Made by a program: the position numbers and the translations under genes. Shown here in pieces: positions 33,795 to 41,940 of a DNA stretch of 56,701 bases; the first letter of the stretch is position 1, and each line of letters begins with the position of its first letter. The stretch is from the NCBI RefSeq assembly GCF_030403775.1, contig NZ_JAQMWQ010000032.1:1-56701 (forward strand). Direction: 5' to 3'. The notes beneath the pieces were generated by a model. It made no database searches, was not told the origin of the DNA, and saw nothing but the letters and a program-made list of their open reading frames with translations. The DNA comes from Paenibacillus sp. BSR1-1 (GTDB lineage: Bacteria; Bacillota; Bacilli; Bacillales; Cytobacillaceae).

Positions 33795-35618
33795 TTGCTC
33801 TCTTCTGTTAAGAGATTATTAATCGGAAGGCCGCTAAAATCAACGGCTTTAGGCGAACAAAAATTAAATATTTTAAAGGCATTAGCGATTTTGTCTTCAG
33901 ATGCCTTATCCTCTGTGGCATACGGAACGGAACAAATCCTTATTGTATTAGCAACAATAAGTGTGATTGCTTTTTGGTATTCGATTCCCATTGCAGTAGG
34001 GATATTGGTTCTCTTAGCAGCTTTAATTTTGTCTTATCGGCAAATTATCTATTCTTACCCGCATGGCGGTGGTGCCTATGTTGTTTCAAAGGAGAACATC
34101 GGTGAGAAAGCTGGATTAATCGCCGGAGGGTCTCTATTAGTTGATTACATATTGACAGTGGCCGTTAGTGTTTCAGCTGGTACAGATGCGATTACCTCCG
34201 CATTTCCATCTTTACATACACATACTGTATCTATTGCCTGTGTGTTAGTTATTTTTATTACGATATTGAATCTCCGCGGGCTTACAGAGTCAGCTTCGAT
34301 ACTGGCCTATCCGGTTTATTTATTTGTTGTCGCTTTGTTTATTTTGATTGGAGTGGGGATTTTTAAAATCTTCACTGGCCAAGTATCGCCGACACATCAT
34401 GTAGCCATTGGGGCTCCTGTTCAGGGAATAACGTTATTTTTGCTCCTGCGCGCATTTGCTTCAGGATGCTCAGCATTAACGGGGGTTGAGGCGATTTCGA
34501 ATGCGATACCCACTTTTAAAGACCCGGCACCAAAAAATGCAGCAAAAACGCTCATTTTAATGGGGTCACTCCTTGCCCTTTTATTTACAGGGATTACTTT
34601 TCTCGCTTATTACTACGGAATTGCTCCAAAGCATGACGAAACGGTTGTATCACAAATTGCGAAAGAAACCTTCGGACGAAATTATCTTTACTTTTTTATC
34701 CAAGGAACGACTGCGCTTATTTTGGTGCTGGCGGCTAATACCGGCTATTCTGCTTTTCCATTATTGGCATTCAGTCTTGCGAAGGATAAATATATGCCTA
34801 GGATGTTTACCATCAGGGGTGACCGGCTTGGCTATTCGAACGGAATTGTTTCTTTAGGAATTGCCTCAATTCTGCTTATCATTGCATTTAAAGGGAAGAC
34901 AGAGCACTTAATCCCTCTTTATGCGGTTGGGGTATTTATTCCGTTTACCTTGTCACAAACGGGGATGATTATAAAGTGGCTTCGAGAAAAGCCGGCAGGT
35001 TGGGTAGCAAAGCTTACTGCCAATTTAATAGGTGCCCTTATTACCTTAACGGTTTTAATTATCTTCTTTGTCACAAAATTAGGTCAAGTATGGTTTGTGT
35101 TTATTTTCCTGCCATTAATTGTGTTTGCATTCCTAAGAGTAAAAGTGCATTATGAAGCAGTTGGCGAACAATTAAGAATTGATCCAGAAAAGCCAGCCCT
35201 TCAAATCGACGGAAATGTGATTATTGTTCCGGTTGCAGGAATCACTAAGGTAGTAGAAAACTCGATTAATTATGCCAAGTCGTTAACGGATCAAATTTTT
35301 GCAGTATATGTTTCGTTCGATCGTGAGGATGAAAAGCGCTTTGAGGAAAAATGGGAGAAATGGCAGCCTAATGTCCGGCTCGTCACTTTGCATTCCCATT
35401 ACCGCAGTGTACTTCAGCCACTTTCGAAATTTATTGATACGGTCGAACATAAAGCAAGCGAGAACAATTACCGGGTTACCGTGTTGATTCCGCAATTTAT
35501 TACGAAGAAAAGCTGGCATAATATCCTGCACAATCAATCGAGCTTTTTAATTCGGGCGTATCTGATTTTTAAAAAGAAAGTGATTGTCTCGACATTGCCG
35601 TTTCATTTTAAAAAGTAA
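33795..35618 (+). CDS. kimA: potassium importer KimA (YdaO)
   Basis: High-affinity proton/K+ symporter of the KUP/APC superfamily. About 607 residues: twelve helices (to about 445) and a cytosolic C-terminal domain that packs as in the KimA dimer. It matches B. subtilis KimA nearly end to end, including SSDALSSVAYGTEQIL, the TLHSHYRSVLQP segment and the C-terminal STLPFHFKK. KimA is known to be inhibited by c-di-AMP, here made by CdaA (4137). Start: TTG at 33795, 8 nt after GGTGGG, aligns with the KimA N-terminus. A GTG at 33786 overlaps that RBS. Confidence 0.95.
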   Translation: MLSSVKRLLIGRPLKSTALGEQKLNILKALAILSSDALSSVAYGTEQILIVLATISVIAFWYSIPIAVGILVLLAALILSYRQIIYSYPHGGGAYVVSKENIGEKAGLIAGGSLLVDYILTVAVSVSAGTDAITSAFPSLHTHTVSIACVLVIFITILNLRGLTESASILAYPVYLFVVALFILIGVGIFKIFTGQVSPTHHVAIGAPVQGITLFLLLRAFASGCSALTGVEAISNAIPTFKDPAPKNAAKTLILMGSLLALLFTGITFLAYYYGIAPKHDETVVSQIAKETFGRNYLYFFIQGTTALILVLAANTGYSAFPLLAFSLAKDKYMPRMFTIRGDRLGYSNGIVSLGIASILLIIAFKGKTEHLIPLYAVGVFIPFTLSQTGMIIKWLREKPAGWVAKLTANLIGALITLTVLIIFFVTKLGQVWFVFIFLPLIVFAFLRVKVHYEAVGEQLRIDPEKPALQIDGNVIIVPVAGITKVVENSINYAKSLTDQIFAVYVSFDREDEKRFEEKWEKWQPNVRLVTLHSHYRSVLQPLSKFIDTVEHKASENNYRVTVLIPQFITKKSWHNILHNQSSFLIRAYLIFKKKVIVSTLPFHFKK

Positions 35619-35684
35619 AAACTGTCAATGCCGCACGCGGTATTTTGTGATAGAATGACTTTATTAACTAAATATAAAAAAGTT

Positions 35685-35821
35685 TTCTAGGGTTCCGTGG
35701 CTTTTTTGAGGTCAGTCTGGTCCGAGAGAAAACGCACACGAACTTTGAGAATGGTCTAGCTGCAGCGCCAAGGCGCTTCCGCTTTTGAGTGTGTACACGG
35801 AAGGATAAAAGCCTGGGAGAA
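35685..35821 (+). promoter_or_regulatory. guanidine-I (ykkC) riboswitch aptamer
   Basis: The conserved blocks are all present and in order: CTAGGGTTCCG (35687), GTCTGGTCCGAGAGAAAAC (35715), ACACGGAAGGATAAAAG (35795) and CCTGGGAGA (35812). They match the B. subtilis ykkC leader almost base for base. The variable stem between the second and third block is closed by CACAC/GTGTG and enlarged by about 50 nt that hold GCGCCAAGGCGC. The class binds guanidinium and turns expression on. Confidence 0.92.
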
Positions 35822-35858
35822 TTATCGATGTGCGATATTTCTTCTAGGCTTTTTATTT
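35807..35858 (+). terminator. riboswitch-controlled terminator
   Basis: AAAAGCCTGGGAGAA, the 3' strand of the aptamer, also pairs with TTCTTCTAGGCTTTTT at 35840-35854 to give a terminator with a T-tract. Ligand binding should sequester the shared strand and allow read-through, the known ykkC mechanism. Confidence 0.88.
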
Positions 35859-35872
35859 TGAGGAGGGGGAAC

Positions 35873-36208
35873 ATGATGGATTTTTTAGTTGAAAATAAAT
35901 GGGCCATATTAGTCAGTCTTGAGGTACTTGCGTGGTCATCGACCTTTTTTCTGTTATATGCCCGCTATGGATTAAAATCGGATTTCTGGTTTAAGATCGC
36001 AACTTTCTTGGTGATCATTACAGGAGTAATTCCTCAAGTGTTAATGGGAATTATAAACTTTATCTCAACGGGTAAATTAGATTTATTTACTTTGATCATT
36101 GTCCTGCTCATTATTTACGGACTAACCATCGGCAAGCAGCATGTGAAAAAACTGGATGCCTGGGCTCAAAGGAAATTTTCTAAAAACGAAGAAAACCACC
36201 GCGCTTAG
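35873..36208 (+). CDS. uncharacterised three-helix membrane protein under a guanidine-I riboswitch
   Basis: 111 residues with helices at about 10-30, 40-62 and 70-87 and a charged tail (KKLDAWAQRKFSKNEEN). No family is recognised. Helix 1 contains a buried Glu17 in LEVLAW, reminiscent of the Glu in EVVWA of SMR guanidinium exporters (Gdx/SugE), but those have four helices and other conserved residues. The riboswitch suggests a role in guanidine tolerance or export; this is inference. ATG at 35873 (or 35876) follows AGGAGGGGG. It converges on the DedA gene; the two ends overlap by 4 nt. Confidence 0.8.
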   Translation: MMDFLVENKWAILVSLEVLAWSSTFFLLYARYGLKSDFWFKIATFLVIITGVIPQVLMGIINFISTGKLDLFTLIIVLLIIYGLTIGKQHVKKLDAWAQRKFSKNEENHRA

Positions 36209-36222
36209 TCGGTGGTTTTCTT
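36190..36222. terminator. bidirectional terminator at overlapping gene ends
   Basis: AAAACCACCG and CGGTGGTTTT form a perfect stem whose loop contains the stop codon of the membrane protein gene, and whose right arm overlaps the end of the DedA gene. Confidence 0.88.
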
Positions 36223-36798
36223 TGTCTTTTTGATTAAAAAGTAAATGGCTCCAATGACAAGGGCGGCAATAATAAATGGCACGACAAATGGATGGGCTTT
36301 TTCTTTAATATGGGACCAGTTGCTGCCCAAGGTTTGACCTAAATAAAGGAATAGGATGGTCCACGGAATGACTGCTGCCACGGTATAGAGAGTAAATTTA
36401 GCAGCTGACATTTTGGCAATACCAGCTGGAATGGAGATAGCGTGTCGGACAACCGGAATAAATCGTGCCGAAAATATAACGCCGGCGCCGTATTTATTAA
36501 ACCAATTTTCAGCAATATCGATATGGCTCTTTTTTATCAGGACATATTTTCCGTATTTCTCTAAAAAAGGACGGCCTCCATAATATCCTGCCCAATATAA
36601 AAACAATTGGGCAATCGTGCCGCCGATCGTACCGGCTATGACGGCACCAGGAAAACTGAGATGACCTTGAGAAATCATATAACCGCCATAGCCTAAAACA
36701 ATCTCACTTGGGATAATCTCTATCATCAATCCTAAGGCAATGCCGAAATAACCTAATTGCGATAAGAACTCCAAAATAGAGTTAATATAGTGTGCCAT
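36205..36798 (-). CDS. DedA-family membrane protein
   Basis: 197 residues, with the DedA/VTT core. The amphipathic re-entrant segment GLMIEIIPSEIVLGYGGYM holds conserved Glu residues, and FSARFIPVVRHAISIPAG carries the essential Arg residues of the family. DedA proteins flip lipids (undecaprenyl phosphate or phosphatidylethanolamine) across the membrane and help keep the proton motive force; which lipid applies here is not evident. It converges with the riboswitch-controlled gene. Confidence 0.92.
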   Translation of the reverse strand: MAHYINSILEFLSQLGYFGIALGLMIEIIPSEIVLGYGGYMISQGHLSFPGAVIAGTIGGTIAQLFLYWAGYYGGRPFLEKYGKYVLIKKSHIDIAENWFNKYGAGVIFSARFIPVVRHAISIPAGIAKMSAAKFTLYTVAAVIPWTILFLYLGQTLGSNWSHIKEKAHPFVVPFIIAALVIGAIYFLIKKTKKTTD

Positions 36799-36882
36799 AG
36801 TTCACCTTCACTTAAGTAAATATATATTTTCAACAAGATTTATTTTATAACAGTTTATCTAATAAAGAAATATTTATGGTTT

Positions 36883-38067
36883 TCATGAACTAAATGATTT
36901 TTCAGAAGAAAACATATAGGTTCGATGGTGATAGCGGATGCTGTACACCAGACCCATAGCAAACATATTGCCCATCAGCGAGCTGCCGCCATAGCTGATA
37001 AACGGCAAAGGAATGCCGGTTATCGGAAGTACCTGAATCGTCATGCCGACATTTTGAAAGACATGGAAGGTCAATACACTGATAATTCCCGTGCAGACAT
37101 ATGTATTAAATGGATCGGTAGTCTCTAAGGAAGTCTTAATTAAATGGTAGATAAGCATAAAGAAAAGGCCGATAACAATACTGCCGCCGACAAATCCATA
37201 CTCCTCACCGATGACGGCAAAGATAAAATCGGTATGAGCTTCAGGAATATACACCTCGCGTTGGCTAAAACCCTTTCCGGAAATGAGACCGGAACCGATG
37301 GCCCTTAATGATTTTAATAAGTGGTAACTGGAACTGGTGGAATGATTATTCGGATCAAGCCAAGCATAAATCCGGTTAAATTGATAGGTTTGAACATGAA
37401 GATATTTTTCAAGAAATTCAGGCTTTTGTAAAACAAGATAAAAAATTAGACCTGCAAGAGAGGCTGCAAAGCTGTATATCGGTAAAATGATTCTCCATGT
37501 AATACCGGAAACTAAAATCAGACCTGTTAGGATAGAGAGAATAACGAGTGCTGTTCCCAGGTCAGGCTGCAGCATAATTAATCCGAGCGGAACTGCCGTG
37601 GTAATCCCCAATTTACATAGTAAAAGAAAATCCATTTTAAGCGATTTCTCCAAATGTTTTTCTTGATGGGTGGTAATGACACGGCTAAGCGCTAAAATTA
37701 AAAAGGTTTTAACAAATTCGGAAGGCTGGATTGAGCCTAGTTTGGGAATGATGAACCAGCTTTTTGCCCCATTTCGATGGGGAGCAATGGACTCCGGGGC
37801 GAGATAAACAGCAAGCAGCAATAAAAGTCCCAATCCATATAAATACCAGGAGAGGCGCTTGTACTGATAGCTATCGATAAAGATGGATACTAAGATAATT
37901 CCAGCTCCAACGGCATACCAGAAAACTTGTTTGACTAAAAAATTTTCATCGTACTGGGCAGAGGTTTGTGCACTATAGATGGCCGCACAACTTATCAGGA
38001 AAAAAAGAATCAATAATAATGTTAACGTCCAATCAAATCGGTCTGCTTTTTTTACGTATCTTTCCAT
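36883..38067 (-). CDS. SEDS-family peptidoglycan polymerase, RodA-like
   Basis: 394 residues, ten helices. SEDS proteins polymerise glycan strands from lipid II for elongation (RodA), division (FtsW) or spore cortex (SpoVE). The signature blocks are LGSIQPSEFVKTFLIL, LQPDLGTALVIL (with the catalytic Asp), EAHTDFIFAVIGEEYGFVGG and ITGIPLPFISYGGSSL. RodA is the closest fit (the AKSWFIIP segment and no FtsW-type insert), but a paralogue of RodA is possible. A single gene without a class B PBP neighbour. Confidence 0.88.
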   Translation of the reverse strand: MERYVKKADRFDWTLTLLLILFFLISCAAIYSAQTSAQYDENFLVKQVFWYAVGAGIILVSIFIDSYQYKRLSWYLYGLGLLLLLAVYLAPESIAPHRNGAKSWFIIPKLGSIQPSEFVKTFLILALSRVITTHQEKHLEKSLKMDFLLLCKLGITTAVPLGLIMLQPDLGTALVILSILTGLILVSGITWRIILPIYSFAASLAGLIFYLVLQKPEFLEKYLHVQTYQFNRIYAWLDPNNHSTSSSYHLLKSLRAIGSGLISGKGFSQREVYIPEAHTDFIFAVIGEEYGFVGGSIVIGLFFMLIYHLIKTSLETTDPFNTYVCTGIISVLTFHVFQNVGMTIQVLPITGIPLPFISYGGSSLMGNMFAMGLVYSIRYHHRTYMFSSEKSFSS

Positions 38068-38200
38068 TCGTCACACCCATTTTATCCGCAATTAAGGAGG
38101 TGCTGCTGACAGAGATAAGCTTTGCGCGCCACACCCTTTAGGAAATATATTACATTCCTATAACATATATAACGATTATGGGGATAAAAGGTTTCGTTTT

Positions 38201-39559
38201 TTACATTAAATGCTTTAAAAACATTGTAGCGATACCAAAATAGGTGAGGAGCGAAAAAATATCATTTAAGGTCGTAATAAGCGGTCCTGAGGCAACAGCC
38301 GGGTCGATTTTAAAGCGGTACAAAATAAGCGGAATGATAGTGCCCGCAAGTGTCCCAATAATTAACGTGAAAAATAGCGAGCATCCAACTACTGCTCCTA
38401 AAATTAGATTCCCCTGCCAAATATAAGCAATAATCGAAATCAGAACGGCACAGGTGATCCCGATCGTGATGCCTACCCCAAGCTCGCGGGTGACCAAGCG
38501 GACTACCACTCCTTTATTGATATCATATGAGATGAGACCTCTCACGACCACTGCAAGGGATTGCGTGCCGGTGTTCCCGGTCATGCCGGCAATCATCGGC
38601 ATAAAAAAGGCGAGGGCGACAACCTGCTTAAGGGTATCTTCGAAACTGCTGATGATCCTTCCGGAAATAAGCCCAATAAATAAAAGGAGAATGAGCCACG
38701 GCAGCCTTCTGGCTGCGGCTATGAATGTTTTTGTTTCAAAGTCAATCGATTTCCCCGTTGCCGATAATTTTTCAATGTCTTCATTGGCCTCTTTGATGAC
38801 AACATCGATAATATCATCCACGGTGACAATCCCAACAAGGACATTTTCCTCATCGACAACAGGAACTGCTAAGAAGTCATAACGCTCGGCTGTTTGCGCA
38901 ACTATTTCCTGATCGGTCATGACCGATACAGAAATTACCCGCTCATACATGATGGTATCGATTTTTTCCTCCAGCCCAGCTAACAGTAAGTCACGGTAAG
39001 ATACCACGCCGACCAGTTTTCGGTCCTCATCGGTCACATACAGATAATTCATTGATTCAGCAAACTCCGCAAAGCTTTTAAACTTATCGACTGCTTCCCG
39101 AACTGTATAATAGCTGCGAATCCAGATAAAACGGTTCGTCATGATCCTGCCTGCTGTTTCCGGCGGATACTTCATGATATCTTTAACAGCCTTTGACTCC
39201 TCTGTGTTCATCCCTGATAGGAGGGAATCCTTTTTTTCAGGAGACAAATCATGTAATAATAAAGCCAGGTCATCGTTATCCATTAAATCGAGGACTTTGC
39301 TGGTTTTCTCAATACCGAGTTTATTCAACAAATCGAGCTGCTCTGTCGTCTCAAGCTCCTCCATTAGGTCGGCAAGGAAGTCGATATTTAAAAAGAGAAG
39401 AAACCGTCCTTTATGCTTCTCCGGTAAATCTTCATAGATTTTCGCAATATCATAGGGCTGAAGTTCCTCTAAAATCGCCTCAAAATCAACTTTTTTATTT
39501 TCTTTTAACGTCTTAATTACATATAAACTTAACTCATCCGGTGACATATCTTTAATCAT
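38201..39559 (-). CDS. mgtE: magnesium transporter MgtE
   Basis: 452 residues. The cytosolic N domain (about 1-130) is followed by two CBS domains (about 130-255) that sense Mg2+, a connecting helix (IKEANEDIEKLSATGKS) and five helices. The pore and selectivity motifs are visible as RLPWLILLLFIGLISG, PMIAGMTGNTGTQSLAVVVRG and ASGPLITTLNDIFSLLTYF. The ATG at 39559 has TGAGGT upstream; longer frames lack an RBS. No M-box riboswitch is seen in the 255-bp upstream region, which contains a GGTGTCAGGCACC element. Confidence 0.93.
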   Translation of the reverse strand: MIKDMSPDELSLYVIKTLKENKKVDFEAILEELQPYDIAKIYEDLPEKHKGRFLLFLNIDFLADLMEELETTEQLDLLNKLGIEKTSKVLDLMDNDDLALLLHDLSPEKKDSLLSGMNTEESKAVKDIMKYPPETAGRIMTNRFIWIRSYYTVREAVDKFKSFAEFAESMNYLYVTDEDRKLVGVVSYRDLLLAGLEEKIDTIMYERVISVSVMTDQEIVAQTAERYDFLAVPVVDEENVLVGIVTVDDIIDVVIKEANEDIEKLSATGKSIDFETKTFIAAARRLPWLILLLFIGLISGRIISSFEDTLKQVVALAFFMPMIAGMTGNTGTQSLAVVVRGLISYDINKGVVVRLVTRELGVGITIGITCAVLISIIAYIWQGNLILGAVVGCSLFFTLIIGTLAGTIIPLILYRFKIDPAVASGPLITTLNDIFSLLTYFGIATMFLKHLM

Positions 39560-39619
39560 GCTGATTAACCTCACTTTAAAAACCAATAATAACTTATACA
39601 TAGTATATGTATTTTTTAG

Positions 39620-39632
39620 GGTGTCAGGCACC
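39620..39632. repeat. second GGTGTCAGGCACC element
   Basis: Exact copy of the 13-bp core at 17977, here without the longer hairpin arm. It sits in the upstream region of mgtE; nothing else is recognised between 39560 and 39790. Confidence 0.65.
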
Positions 39633-39814
39633 AATAATAAAATTGCCATGATGTAAACGGTGTTAATTAAAAAATATTTTTTGTAAAAGAATTGAAATAA
39701 GCTATTGGGCCTATTATTTGATAAAATGAGGAAGTATGGAAAAGGGTATTTGGCAGTTTATTGGAAAAGGGAAATTAATATAAATATATTGTGTTTGAAC
39801 GGAGGAGTTTGGCT

Positions 39815-40591
39815 TTGAAGAAGCATCATCAAGACATACGGGATCTCATTTATGTCCATTTAAATCAAACAGACCAGTATGTAATGTCCTACGGTATTGA
39901 ATTCGATGAATTTACGGCTGCTTTTTCAGGTTCATTAAACCATTTGCTGCTACTCGCGCACCGTTTTGATGATGCTGATTTTAATATGCACACACTGCTC
40001 GAATATTGTCCGGAAGATAGAATTAACAAATTGGCTGCAGAAGATGTCTATAGTTACGGGAATTTTTGCTGGATTGATTTTATTGAAGAAGATGGGCTGA
40101 ATGAGCTGACAGGGCAGGAGATGGCTGAACTTTTATACTTAGGTCACCATAAGCATCATTTAAAATTGCCTTTTTATAATAAACTGGGTAACCGTTTTGT
40201 TTATTTGGCACAGGATGACGGCTGGTATAACAAAATCTATTACCGCAGCTTCAAGGACTTTTTTCATTTGCTGAGCATCGCCCTGGCAGCAAAGCTCGGG
40301 GAGCTTAAACCGGAAAAATCCCTTCTCGGTCTTAGAAAGAAACGGGCATTTCCTCCGGTGGCGAAGGAAATCCTCCTTTCGTTAACACCTTTTATTAAAG
40401 AAGGAATTTGTATATCCTTAAGGGATGCAGACCATCAGCGCACGAAGATTGAAATTCCAATTTGGGTCATCGGCGATTTTGCCAATATGGACGATATGTA
40501 TGAGGAATATCAGGACATCTCAAATAAGCCATTCCACGCCAAACTCATCTTTGACAAAAAAACAAAGGAATGGAAGCTGAATGTCATATAA
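39815..40591 (+). CDS. conserved hypothetical protein
   Basis: 258 residues, soluble, with no signal peptide or helix. I do not recognise a family. Composition is rich in aromatic and acidic residues; notable blocks are GNFCWIDFIEEDGLNELTGQEM, here split by none of the usual domain motifs, and LGHHKHHLKLPFYNKLGNRF, which has a His cluster. TTG at 39815 lies 7 nt after GGAGGAG and is the best start; a GTG at 39791 precedes that RBS. It stands alone before ddl with its own terminator. Confidence 0.7.
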   Translation: MKKHHQDIRDLIYVHLNQTDQYVMSYGIEFDEFTAAFSGSLNHLLLLAHRFDDADFNMHTLLEYCPEDRINKLAAEDVYSYGNFCWIDFIEEDGLNELTGQEMAELLYLGHHKHHLKLPFYNKLGNRFVYLAQDDGWYNKIYYRSFKDFFHLLSIALAAKLGELKPEKSLLGLRKKRAFPPVAKEILLSLTPFIKEGICISLRDADHQRTKIEIPIWVIGDFANMDDMYEEYQDISNKPFHAKLIFDKKTKEWKLNVI

Positions 40592-40595
40592 AAAA

Positions 40596-40622
40596 TAGTC
40601 CCGCCTTGGGGCTGTTTTTTCA
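40596..40622 (+). terminator. terminator
   Basis: AGTCCC and GGGGCT (one G-U pair) with loop GCCTT, followed by six T. Confidence 0.7.
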
Positions 40623-40790
40623 TTAGGATTTGGATGTCAAAATTCCGATAGATTTGTTTTTAGGCAAGCAGTATCGTTCATAAACTAATCAATAGAGAAA
40701 AACATTTAAAATGGGCTATTACACATTTCCTTTCTTAATTAATAAAGTGTTAAAATAATACGTGAATGAGAATATGGAGGTTTGTTTCGT

Positions 40791-41870
40791 ATGAAAACAA
40801 AACTGGGTTTGTTATATGGAGGAAAGTCCGCTGAACATCAGGTATCCCTGCAAACAGCATTAGCGGTAATTAAAGCATTAGACCTTGAAAAATTTGATAT
40901 TCATCCTATTTACATAAACACAAGCGGACAATGGATTAAAGGATCGCAGTTAAGTGAGCCGCCGGCAAATGTCAAAGCACTTGAATTCTCTCAAGGAAAT
41001 CAATTGTCGCCATTATCCTTGGCACCGTCCCTTTTCCAAGCTGAGAAACAAGAAAGAGAACCATTAGATGTCATTTTTCCATTGCTTCATGGACCTAACG
41101 GTGAAGATGGAACCGTGCAAGGCTTGTTAGAGCTATTAAACTTGCCGTACGTCGGAAATGGGGTTCTTGCTTCAGCAGCTGGAATGGATAAGGTAACGAT
41201 GAAAAATGTGTTTGCACAAGCCGGACTCTCGCAAGTAAACTATGTTGCTTTTATTAAAAGTGAATGGGCGAAAGCGAAGGATGAATCTTATGCGAAGGTG
41301 GAGGCAGAGCTAGGCTATCCTTGCTTTGTGAAGCCGGCGAATCTTGGCTCAAGTGTTGGTATCAGTAAATGCCGAAACCGCACTGAGTTAGAGGCGGCAT
41401 TCGTTGAAGCTTTCCAGTTTGACCGCAAAGTCATTATTGAAGAGGGTGTTATTGCCCGTGAGATAGAAGTAGGCGTTCTCGGCAATGACGAGCCGGAAGT
41501 CTCTGTTGCCGGTGAAATTGTTCCGAAAACAGACTTTTATGATTATAAGGCAAAGTATGAAGATGGCGATACAGCCTTAATTATTCCTGCTGATATAACT
41601 GATGAGGAATACGCTGAGATTAAGGAAATGGCTATCGGGGCCTTTAAAGCATTGGATTGTTCCGGTCTTGTGCGCGCCGATTTCTTTTTAACGAAGGAGG
41701 GCAAGGTTCTCATTAATGAGGTAAATACAATGCCAGGGTTCACGCCATACAGTATGTTCCCTCTATTGTGGAAACACACCGGGGTCGAGTATCCACAGTT
41801 AATCGAACGCCTCGTAAGTCTTGCAGAAGAAAGACATGCCGAGAAACAAAATATTAAATACACGTTCTAA
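40791..41870 (+). CDS. ddl: D-alanine-D-alanine ligase
   Basis: Joins two D-Ala with ATP for the peptidoglycan stem, cytosolic. 359 residues with ATP-grasp fold: LYGGKSAEHQVS (N-terminal motif), PLLHGPNGEDGTVQGLLELL, FVKPANLGSSVGISK, and the metal/phosphate site LVRADFFLT with EVNTMPGFTPYSM. The ATG at 40791 is 10 nt after GGAGG; a TTG at 40782 is only 1 nt away. murF follows after 70 bp that contain a short hairpin. The D-Ala comes from Alr (50157). Confidence 0.96.
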   Translation: MKTKLGLLYGGKSAEHQVSLQTALAVIKALDLEKFDIHPIYINTSGQWIKGSQLSEPPANVKALEFSQGNQLSPLSLAPSLFQAEKQEREPLDVIFPLLHGPNGEDGTVQGLLELLNLPYVGNGVLASAAGMDKVTMKNVFAQAGLSQVNYVAFIKSEWAKAKDESYAKVEAELGYPCFVKPANLGSSVGISKCRNRTELEAAFVEAFQFDRKVIIEEGVIAREIEVGVLGNDEPEVSVAGEIVPKTDFYDYKAKYEDGDTALIIPADITDEEYAEIKEMAIGAFKALDCSGLVRADFFLTKEGKVLINEVNTMPGFTPYSMFPLLWKHTGVEYPQLIERLVSLAEERHAEKQNIKYTF

Positions 41871-41884
41871 TCAAAACAACAGGT

Positions 41885-41906
41885 GACACGGCTGAATTGC
41901 CGTGTC
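41885..41906 (+). other. intercistronic hairpin between ddl and murF
   Basis: GACACGGC and GCCGTGTC form an 8-bp stem with a 6-nt loop. No T-run follows, so a partial terminator or mRNA stability element is more likely than a full stop. Confidence 0.6.
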
Positions 41907-41940
41907 CATTTACATTTAAAAATAAAGGAGGGTATCAGCA

